Shown: positions 52,068-58,575 of the stretch, in pieces
Position numbering within the stretch: position 1 is the first letter of the stretch
Layout of the letters: every line of letters begins with the position of its first letter
Assembly: GCA_007361935.1 (NCBI GenBank)
Contig: CP041667.1
Coordinates: 3,252,501-3,316,500, forward strand
Reading direction: 5' to 3'
From: Lachnospiraceae bacterium KGMB03038
Lineage (GTDB): Bacteria > Bacillota > Clostridia > Lachnospirales > Lachnospiraceae
DNA length: 64,000 nt
The notes under the pieces: generated by a model
Told to the model about the DNA's origin: nothing
The model's input: the letters and a program-made list of their open reading frames with translations, nothing else
Database searches by the model: none
Translations under genes and position numbers: made by a program

Positions 52068-52107
52068 ATACAGGGGCGGAGTTACCGTCCCTGTATTATT
52101 TTTTCAT
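52068..52107 (+). terminator. Rho-independent terminator after the DUF819 gene
   Basis: A 12-bp stem (ATACAGGGGCGG with CCGTCCCTGTAT, one G/U pair, loop AGTTA) followed by TATTTTTTC. Confidence 0.85.
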
Positions 52108-52178
52108 TTTCTTTTAATGAAATCATTTCTCATTTAAAAAGTGGGCAACAGCTAGTTTCTACAAAGGAGGGCTGACTT

Positions 52179-53153
52179 ATGAACTTTGATGCACATTGTG
52201 ACATTTGGACAGATGTAACTCACCATTACCTGGCTGGAGAATCCGATATTTTCCGAAAATATCACTACGAACGGCTGAAAAAAGGACAGATTGAAGGCGG
52301 AATTTTTGTAATCTGGAATGATCCGCCCTTTGACAAAGATCCCTTAAAACGTACTCATCAGATGATGGAAGCCATTTCCCATGAAGAACCTGACTGCGCG
52401 GACATCCTGAAAATCTGCCGTTCTTATGAAGATATGGCCGCCGCTAAAGAACAGGGGAAAATGTATACTTTCATTGGGCTGGAAGGCTTAAAAAGTATTG
52501 GCGAGGATTTGGATCTGATTGACGAGTTCTATCAGTTTGGCGCAAGACACGCAAGCCTTACCTGGAATGAGGAAAATCCGCTCGCCACCGGCGCTCTTGG
52601 TACTCCAGAGCGGGGCCTTACCGAAATTGGCCGCAGAGCCGTCCGCAAGATTCAAGATCTGGGAATGATCCTGGATGTGTCCCATTTGAACGACACCTCC
52701 TTCTGGGATCTTCTGGACGCTGCCAATGGCCCGGTCGTAGCCACCCATTCAAACTGCCGTGCTCTATGCAACCAGAGGCGGAACCTGATGGACGATCAAC
52801 TGAAGGCTCTGGCGGAAACCGGCGGAATGGTCGGACTGAATTCTTTCAATGAATTTGTTCATGAAGAGGAGTCAAAACAAACCGTTGAAAACTTAGTCAA
52901 ACATCTGATCCATATGGTAGAGATCATGGGGATCGATCATGTTGGATTTGGATTTGACTTCTCCGAATTCTTGTGCGGCGATACCTTAAGTTCCTTCAGC
53001 AACCAGGCAACACCCTACACTATTGGGCTTGAAGATGCTTCCAAAGTTCCAAATGTAATCGAAGAAATGCGGCGGGTCGGATTTCACGAAGAAGAAATCG
53101 AGAAGGTCGCTTATAAAAACTGGCATAAATTAATTCACAAAGTCATGAAATAG
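52179..53153 (+). CDS. Membrane dipeptidase-type (M19) peptidase
   Basis: A 324-residue zinc-dependent TIM-barrel dipeptidase. Metal ligands: FDAHCDIW (H6, D8), GLEGLK (bridging Glu), DVSHLND and ATHSNCRAL. GFGFDFSEF is also family-typical. It is cytosolic, since there is no signal peptide, and hydrolyses dipeptides, in this family often with D- or dehydro-residues. AAAGGAGG precedes the start. It probably works on what the upstream DUF819 carrier imports. Confidence 0.92.
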   Translation: MNFDAHCDIWTDVTHHYLAGESDIFRKYHYERLKKGQIEGGIFVIWNDPPFDKDPLKRTHQMMEAISHEEPDCADILKICRSYEDMAAAKEQGKMYTFIGLEGLKSIGEDLDLIDEFYQFGARHASLTWNEENPLATGALGTPERGLTEIGRRAVRKIQDLGMILDVSHLNDTSFWDLLDAANGPVVATHSNCRALCNQRRNLMDDQLKALAETGGMVGLNSFNEFVHEEESKQTVENLVKHLIHMVEIMGIDHVGFGFDFSEFLCGDTLSSFSNQATPYTIGLEDASKVPNVIEEMRRVGFHEEEIEKVAYKNWHKLIHKVMK

Positions 53154-53158
53154 TTTCC

Positions 53159-53194
53159 TGGGGCCGGGGGATTTTTAAAAATCCCCCGGCCCCA
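53159..53194. repeat. Palindromic repeat family A, copy 10 (no arm)
   Basis: A 36-bp perfect palindrome TGGGGCCGGGGGATTTTT plus mirror, centred at 53176/53177, six bases after the dipeptidase stop. Confidence 0.95.
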
Positions 53195-53291
53195 CTTGCT
53201 TTTTTGAAATATTGGGTATAATATGTATATATAATATTATATAGTTTTAAAAACCACGTATTGTATTTTAAATATTTCAGGAGGTTATCAC

Positions 53292-53954
53292 ATGGCTGAC
53301 AGAATTAAAGAACACATTAAAGATCCTGGGAGCGCGATCACACATTTTATCGGAATGTTGATGGCGATTTTTGCCGCGGTCCCTCTTTTAATCAAAGCAG
53401 CTCAAGAACCTGAGCGGATTTATATCATATCTATTAGCGTCTATGCGCTGAGTTTGATTTTATTATATGCGGCAAGTACAACTTATCATACCTTCGACCG
53501 TTCAAAAAAAGTAAATACCATTTTAAAGAAGATTGACCATATGATGATCAGCGTTCTGATCGCAGGAAGCTATACGCCAATCTGTCTTCTAGTCCTGAAA
53601 GGCAGAATCGGGATCATCCTTCTCTCTATTGTATGGGGAATCGCATTGGCCGGGATCTTGATGAAGGCATTTTGGATCAACTGCCCAAAATGGGTCTCTT
53701 CCGTTTTATATATTGGAATGGGTTGGACCTGCGTGCTGGCATTCACACAAATCCTTAATTCCATGTCTCCGGCAGCTTTTGGATGGCTGTTGGCAGGAGG
53801 TTTGATCTACACGGCAGGCGGCGTAATCTATGCATTAAAGCTCCCGCTCTTCAACCGACGGCATCGTTATTTTGGAAGCCATGAAATCTTCCACTTATTC
53901 GTTATGGGCGGAAGCGCTTGCCATTTTATCGTAATGTACGCATTCGTCCTTTAA
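53292..53954 (+). CDS. Hemolysin III / PAQR-family membrane protein
   Basis: A 220-residue protein with seven transmembrane segments. Family metal-site residues lie in ASTTYHTFDRS (segment 2 end) and SHEIFHLFVMGGSACHFIVMY (C-terminus). DPGSAITHFIGM is the usual N-terminal block. Despite the name, most members are housekeeping membrane-lipid or homeostasis proteins of unknown reaction. AGGAGG lies before the ATG; TATAAT occurs about 70 bp upstream. Its end is followed by the repeat/IS cluster. Confidence 0.9.
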   Translation: MADRIKEHIKDPGSAITHFIGMLMAIFAAVPLLIKAAQEPERIYIISISVYALSLILLYAASTTYHTFDRSKKVNTILKKIDHMMISVLIAGSYTPICLLVLKGRIGIILLSIVWGIALAGILMKAFWINCPKWVSSVLYIGMGWTCVLAFTQILNSMSPAAFGWLLAGGLIYTAGGVIYALKLPLFNRRHRYFGSHEIFHLFVMGGSACHFIVMYAFVL

Positions 53955-53959
53955 GTGTT

Positions 53960-54019
53960 CAAAAAGGGACAGGGCATTTTTAATTAGGGCCGGGGGATTT
54001 TTAAAAATCCCCCGGCCCC
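53960..54019. repeat. Palindromic repeat family A, copy 11 (left flank of the IS)
   Basis: The arm AAAAAGGGACAGGGCATTTTT and 34-bp unit 53986-54019 begin with the variant AGGGCC. The same 34 bp, including that A, is found at 55716-55749, directly on the other side of the insertion sequence. Confidence 0.95.
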
Positions 54020-55715
54020 CAGACTGTAGACAAAGTTGGTGCTGGAGCCTAGCTCCAGCACCACTCTTTTTGCCAAAATGCCAACTCCCATATTTTTTTA
54101 TAAAAGATAAAAAAGAATCCTGATTTTTTGTCCTGCCTTTCCCTTACATCCAGAATCTTTGCCAGCTTTTTCAGATTCATGCACGCAAAGGTCAGCCCGG
54201 CTTTCATTCTCATTCGGGCGTTGCCGATGTATTGTGTGTATCGAAATCCATGCTGTTCTTTTGCACTTCCGAACAATCTCTCAATGGTTTCTTTTCTCAA
54301 CATATAGATCTCTTTGTTCCCGAGAGTATAGCGGATATCCTCACTGGTTTCCAGATACTCTTCCCAAATGTGGCGGGAGATCGTTTTTTCATGCTCTTTG
54401 CTTTCTGTACAGTTGCAAAGGTAAGGGCAGTTTTTACAGATGCTTTTATCGCTCTTGTATTCTTTGTACCCTTCCCGGTTCGTTGTCCGATAAGTAAGGA
54501 TCTGATCCGCCGGACAGATATAGCAGTCATAGTACTCATCGTAGACATACTCATATTTCTTGAAGAATCCATCTTTTGTCATGGGCCTTTTATACGGAAA
54601 CAGGGGCTGTATCCCGTCTTTTAACAATTCTCGGGCGATTGCTGGAGTCTTATATCCGGCATCCAATACCATCATCTCCATATCCAGGTCTTTCAACTTG
54701 TCGTACAAAGGCTTCCATGTCCTGCTGTCATGTTCATTCCCTGGATGCACAGTATAACCTAAGATCCACCCGTGCTTGTCACATGCAGTCTCTATGTTGT
54801 ATGCAAAAACATGTTTATGTTCGCCTTTTCGGAACCACCCGCTTTCCGGATCTGAAGTACTGCATTTTTGCGTTTTGGCTCCTTCCGGGATCTCGTCTGA
54901 AGAACCGCTTTCACCAGAAGTGCCGCTACCCGCTGCAGGCGGTGTAGTTGAATCATCCTTTTTTTCTTTTAAAGGTTTCTTTCCATGATTTTTGCGGTCT
55001 TCATTGATTTCTTTTTTTAACTCCTCCTCATACCATAGAGCTTCTTGAGATGCAATCCTCTTTCGCCTCTTTTTGCTGTTCGCACAGGCTTTTACATGGG
55101 TAGAATCCACAAACACGGTAGACGTATCTACCAGATGAAACTTCATACATTGTTCGAGGATATGGGAAAAGATCTGTTCAAACAGTTCCGTATCCTTAAA
55201 ACGCCGGGTATAGTTTTTCCCAAAAGTAGAAAAGTGAGGAACTGGATCCAGCATATCCAGACCGAGAAACCAACGATACGCTACATTCACTTCGATTTCT
55301 TTGATCGTCTGGCGCATACTTTTAATCCCATAGAGATACTGGATAAAAGGGATTTTGATCAGCATCACCGGATCCATGCTCGGCCTTCCGTTATCTGCAC
55401 AATACTTGTCTTCTACAAGATCGTAAATAAAGTTCCAGTCAATTGCCCGGTCAATCTTTCGGAGCATGTGATCCTTTGGCACCATGTCATCCATGCTGAA
55501 CAGCATCATTTGTTCTCTTTTTTTATCGGAATCTCTTGTCATCATAAGCAGGCCCTCCTTATAGGATAATTATACCATGTGCAGAGAACGCACCGCTTAA
55601 CTTTCGAGTTGATAAGTAGGGGATTTTTCTTGATAAAAACCGGAAGAATCATTGAAATGTTGATAACTACAATAGAAAAGCTCCGGTGTAAACCGGGGAC
55701 TTTGTCTACAGTCTG
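54020..55715. mobile_element. IS1182-like insertion sequence (1,696 bp)
   Basis: Perfect 17-bp terminal inverted repeats (CAGACTGTAGACAAAGT at 54020-54036 and its complement at 55699-55715) enclose a single intact transposase gene. Immediately outside are identical 34-bp direct copies of the family A palindrome, consistent with target duplication on insertion into such a palindrome. The intact transposase frame and perfect ends suggest a recent insertion. Confidence 0.93.
54049..55545 (-). CDS. IS1182-family DDE transposase
   Basis: A 498-residue transposase. The N-terminal DUF772-like domain contains NGRPSMDPVMLIKIPFIQYLYG and SMRQTIKEIEVNVAYRWFLG. The DDE catalytic core has FVDSTHVKACAN (first Asp), MVLDAGYKTP (second Asp) and RKETIERLFGSAKEQHGFRYT (Glu). 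A CxxC-rich insertion (CKNCPYLCNC) and a low-complexity Ser/Gly/Thr linker lie between. The start has GGAGGG upstream, and the frame is intact. Confidence 0.95.
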   Translation of the reverse strand: MMTRDSDKKREQMMLFSMDDMVPKDHMLRKIDRAIDWNFIYDLVEDKYCADNGRPSMDPVMLIKIPFIQYLYGIKSMRQTIKEIEVNVAYRWFLGLDMLDPVPHFSTFGKNYTRRFKDTELFEQIFSHILEQCMKFHLVDTSTVFVDSTHVKACANSKKRRKRIASQEALWYEEELKKEINEDRKNHGKKPLKEKKDDSTTPPAAGSGTSGESGSSDEIPEGAKTQKCSTSDPESGWFRKGEHKHVFAYNIETACDKHGWILGYTVHPGNEHDSRTWKPLYDKLKDLDMEMMVLDAGYKTPAIARELLKDGIQPLFPYKRPMTKDGFFKKYEYVYDEYYDCYICPADQILTYRTTNREGYKEYKSDKSICKNCPYLCNCTESKEHEKTISRHIWEEYLETSEDIRYTLGNKEIYMLRKETIERLFGSAKEQHGFRYTQYIGNARMRMKAGLTFACMNLKKLAKILDVRERQDKKSGFFFIFYKKIWELAFWQKEWCWS

Positions 55716-55749
55716 AGGGCCGGGGGATTTTTAAAAATCCCCCGGCCCC
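55716..55749. repeat. Palindromic repeat family A, copy 12 (right flank of the IS, duplicate of copy 11)
   Basis: 34 bp identical to 53986-54019, including the AGGGCC variant. It forms the last codons and stop of the GIY-YIG gene. Confidence 0.95.
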
Positions 55750-55979
55750 ATCATCTTTTCCTTCTCTTTTCTACTCATTCTCTTAATTGCGTATTCGCGT
55801 TTCATCGCTTCTTCTTTTGTCTCAAACTCCTCGTAGTAGGCCAATTGTACCGGTCTTCTCCCCTTCGTATATTTTGCCCCTTTTCCGCTGTTGTGCTGTT
55901 CCAACCGTTTCTTAAGATCATTTGTCCAGCCTGTGTATAAACTTCCGTCTGCACAGCGCAGAATATATGTATAATTCAT
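55731..55979 (-). CDS. GIY-YIG domain protein (YhbQ/UPF0213-like)
   Basis: An 82-residue single-domain protein: MNYTYILRCADGSLYTGWTND carries the YIL..YTG form of the GIY-YIG motif, RLEQHNSGKGAKYTKGRRPV follows, and the Glu in YYEEFETKEEAMKREYAIK is the catalytic position. Members of this small family are DNA-repair-associated nuclease-like proteins. GGGAGG precedes the start. The C-terminus MMGPGDF lies in repeat copy 12. Confidence 0.9.
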   Translation of the reverse strand: MNYTYILRCADGSLYTGWTNDLKKRLEQHNSGKGAKYTKGRRPVQLAYYEEFETKEEAMKREYAIKRMSRKEKEKMMGPGDF

Positions 55980-56042
55980 GACGGCCTCCCGATCCCATGG
56001 TGTTCTTTCTCCACTATTATAGGTGCTTTTCAGGTCATTTGC

Positions 56043-56084
56043 AATTGGGGCCGGGGGATTTTTAAAAATCCCCCGGCCCCAATT
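56043..56084. repeat. Palindromic repeat family A, copy 13 (no arm)
   Basis: A 42-bp perfect palindrome AATTGGGGCCGGGGGATTTTT plus mirror, centred at 56063/56064, ending two bases before the spoIIQ stop codon. Confidence 0.95.
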
Positions 56085-56086
56085 AA

Positions 56087-56854
56087 CTATTCTACCAAGT
56101 ATTCCATTGGATTGACCGGCTGTCCGTCTTTTCTCATCTCAAAATATACGTTGCAGCCTTCCACGCTGTAATATTTCGTTGGTTGGCTGACATAGCCCAA
56201 TACAGTTTTGGCCTCTACCCGGTCGCCCACCTTTACTGGCACTTCCTTCAACTGGCCATAGAAGAGCTCATAGCCATTGCCAAGGTCCACATTTACGGTT
56301 GTCCCCGTTTCTGCCGTTACATCTATGGATTTCACGGTCCCTGGCGCGGATGAGATCACTTGGTCTCCTTCTGCCCCGGATATGATCATTGCCGGATTAT
56401 ACTTATATTGATCCAAGGTTGAAAAATACACCGTCTTGTCCATACTGTAACTTAAGAGTACATTTCCGTCTACCGGCCACAGAAGCTGACTGTCGCTGGT
56501 AAAGCTGGCAGACTGGCTGCTTCCGGAAGTACTCTGGGCCACAGGCGTCTCCTGGCCTTGTGTCTGCGTTCCTTCATCTGATTCCTCATTATTTTCCGCC
56601 TCTTCTTCCGCTGGCTCCTCTGTGTTCAGAATCAAGTCCGTATTCGTCTCTTTCGTGCGCTGAGTTTCATTCTCCCGCGTTTCATCTGCTGTCTGAGTCT
56701 CTTCCGCCTGCGCCACCTGATCCTCCCGCTGGGATTCTTGATGATCCCTGAATGTATATGTTCCAACGATCGCGATGGCGGCCGCAAAACTCAGGACCGC
56801 GGCGGCAGTAGCCCCTCTCCTTTTCTTCGGCTTTGGTTTTTGCCTCTGATTCAT
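56087..56854 (-). CDS. spoIIQ: SpoIIQ-like stage II sporulation protein (M23 fold)
   Basis: A 255-residue forespore membrane protein. Basic N-terminus, one transmembrane helix (about 15-36), a long Glu/Thr-rich linker (40-120), then an M23/LytM domain. The zinc-binding residues of active M23 enzymes are missing: where His and Asp are expected it reads NPAMIISGAEG, and the HxH position reads NVYFEM. It should therefore be a structural partner (channel/zipper with SpoIIIAH) rather than an endopeptidase. The gene directly follows spoIID, an arrangement known in Clostridia. Confidence 0.85.
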   Translation of the reverse strand: MNQRQKPKPKKRRGATAAAVLSFAAAIAIVGTYTFRDHQESQREDQVAQAEETQTADETRENETQRTKETNTDLILNTEEPAEEEAENNEESDEGTQTQGQETPVAQSTSGSSQSASFTSDSQLLWPVDGNVLLSYSMDKTVYFSTLDQYKYNPAMIISGAEGDQVISSAPGTVKSIDVTAETGTTVNVDLGNGYELFYGQLKEVPVKVGDRVEAKTVLGYVSQPTKYYSVEGCNVYFEMRKDGQPVNPMEYLVE

Positions 56855-56927
56855 TTTATATCACCACCTTTGCCTTTATTTTTGCCAGATAGTGATACAC
56901 TTATTCTCAAGAAGCAAATCTTTTACA

Positions 56928-57857
56928 TCAATCTGCCGCCGCTTTTCCCGCGCTCTCCTGGGACTCCTCCCCCGCTTCTTCTGACTGTACGATATCCGCT
57001 ACTTCTTTTATCTTTGTTCCGGGAAAAAAGTACGCCAGAATCTCTTCAAATGTATTGTTCTCTTCCGCCATTTTTCCCGCGGTATACTGGCTCATTCCCA
57101 GTCCATGTCCTACCCCTCTTGTGGTGATCCTTACCTTTCCATTATATTTCTGCAGGGTAAAACAACTGGAAGCCAGATGATACGTTTCCCGAAATTCCTC
57201 TCCGCTGACCGTCTCTTCTCCTACCCGAACGCTTAACACATATCCCGCGGTATCGCTTTTTGTCACTTCCGCATCCAGTGCATCAATGGTCACCGTCTGG
57301 ATCTGCTCCGGCGCCTCAATGTCCAACGGGCAGTCCGCGATCTTCAGATAAGGATACTCTTCTCCCAGCACTTCTTTCCCATCCCTGGTACTTCCATTAC
57401 TCAGCCGGAAAAAAGGAGTTTTTGCCAGGTTCCCTTCGTAGGTCAGCACCTGCCCTTCCGTCGCTTCCCATGCCTTCTGCAATTTTTTATAATTTCTGGA
57501 ATATCCGCTCATTCCCCATGCTTCTTCCATCTGTTCCCGATCCCAGAATTCTTCTTCCAGCGCTGTCCCGGTTCCTCCTGACTGGAGTTTTTCGTAAATG
57601 TCTGTCCTTACCAGCACAGCCTGCGCTTTCAGCGCTTCTTCCTCATAGTCCGCCGGAATTTCTTTTGCTAAAATTCCAATGCAGTACTCTTCGATGGGCA
57701 TCTGGATCTCCCCCGCCTCCGTCTTTACCCGGATGTCGGTACTGTCCACCTGGGAGGAAGATACACTGCTTGGCCCATTTATGAATACAGTCACTACATA
57801 GGGCAGCAAAATGATAATAAGGATGTAGCATCCTAGTTTTTTCAGTCTTTGACCCAT
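56928..57857 (-). CDS. spoIID: Stage II sporulation protein D (lytic transglycosylase)
   Basis: A 309-residue enzyme with an N-terminal membrane anchor (about 8-28). The SpoIID/LytB domain carries the catalytic glutamate in AKEIPADYEEEALKAQAVLVRT, and the C-terminal GVGHGLGMSQYTAGKMAEE. It cleaves glycan strands during engulfment of the forespore. Start 57857: GGGAGG lies nine bases upstream, but inside a hairpin whose T-run abuts the ATG. spoIIQ follows 73 bp downstream. Confidence 0.93.
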   Translation of the reverse strand: MGQRLKKLGCYILIIILLPYVVTVFINGPSSVSSSQVDSTDIRVKTEAGEIQMPIEEYCIGILAKEIPADYEEEALKAQAVLVRTDIYEKLQSGGTGTALEEEFWDREQMEEAWGMSGYSRNYKKLQKAWEATEGQVLTYEGNLAKTPFFRLSNGSTRDGKEVLGEEYPYLKIADCPLDIEAPEQIQTVTIDALDAEVTKSDTAGYVLSVRVGEETVSGEEFRETYHLASSCFTLQKYNGKVRITTRGVGHGLGMSQYTAGKMAEENNTFEEILAYFFPGTKIKEVADIVQSEEAGEESQESAGKAAAD

Positions 57858-57892
57858 AAAAAGCCCTCCCATACACTTATATGGAAGGGCTT
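57858..57892 (-). terminator. Terminator hairpin that buries the spoIID ribosome binding site
   Basis: On the minus strand a 13-bp stem (57880-57892 with 57861-57873, one G/U pair, six-base loop) ends in TTTTT directly before the spoIID ATG. The 3' arm contains GGGAGG, the spoIID Shine-Dalgarno sequence. It should terminate transcripts from the upstream membrane-protein gene. Confidence 0.75.
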
Positions 57893-57898
57893 CTATTT

Positions 57899-58573
57899 TT
57901 ATTCTTCTTTTTCTGCTCCCGGCCCATATACTCCATTCCAGGATCCCTGCGGACCGATTCCTTTCTCCCGGTTCCGGATCAGGAAGAAATAGATTGAGGT
58001 GTACAGTGGAATGAAAACCCCCAGCACTCCATGAAGCAGGGCATAATTATCATCCGTATACCTTTTAAATATCTGACGGTTTACCAAAATCTGAAGCGCA
58101 GCTGTCATAGCGCTTACCGCTACAGACAGCAGCGTCAGCATAATAATTCCGATCAGCATCAGAAACAGCCCTGCTCCAGACGCTCCGCCCTGGTAATTCC
58201 GGTATGCCTCCGAATAATCGTAGGCGCGGGAAATGAGATTTGACACTTCCAGCACCACGCCGCCCACAATGAAGATGGTAAATACGCTCATGACCAGGCT
58301 TCCCACCACGGGAATCACTAACAGCCACAGTCCTGGACTCTTCAGATCTCTTTTCCCAAAATGCAGGGTTCCGCATAGTTCCCCTTGAAAATAGGTTCTC
58401 GCGTAGGGGACAAATGCCAGCCAGGGATAGTTCATCCCGCGCCTTTTCCCCATCGTATACATCCCCACACCTCTTAAGATATAGCCGGCCAGCCAGCCGA
58501 TGCCAAGCACAGCAAAAATCAAAAAATAGCTCATAAAAAGGGTGAGCAGGAAACCGTTGGCCCCAACTTCCAT
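57899..58573 (-). CDS. Multi-pass membrane protein of unknown function
   Basis: A 224-residue protein with about five transmembrane segments and a Gly-rich polar N-terminal stretch (GKRRGMNYPWLAFVPYARTYFQGEL) common to small Clostridial membrane proteins of unknown role. It starts two bases after the glycogen phosphorylase stop, so it is translationally linked to glgP, and is followed by the terminator before spoIID. No catalytic motif seen. Confidence 0.65.
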   Translation of the reverse strand: MEVGANGFLLTLFMSYFLIFAVLGIGWLAGYILRGVGMYTMGKRRGMNYPWLAFVPYARTYFQGELCGTLHFGKRDLKSPGLWLLVIPVVGSLVMSVFTIFIVGGVVLEVSNLISRAYDYSEAYRNYQGGASGAGLFLMLIGIIMLTLLSVAVSAMTAALQILVNRQIFKRYTDDNYALLHGVLGVFIPLYTSIYFFLIRNREKGIGPQGSWNGVYGPGAEKEE

Positions 58574-58575
58574 TC

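Noticed and set aside
7452..56084. Family A palindromes as ordinary intrinsic terminators only
   Set aside because: The core is nearly identical at unrelated genes, two copies lie between divergent starts, one was an IS target, and most lack a T-run directly after the stem. Termination may be a side effect.
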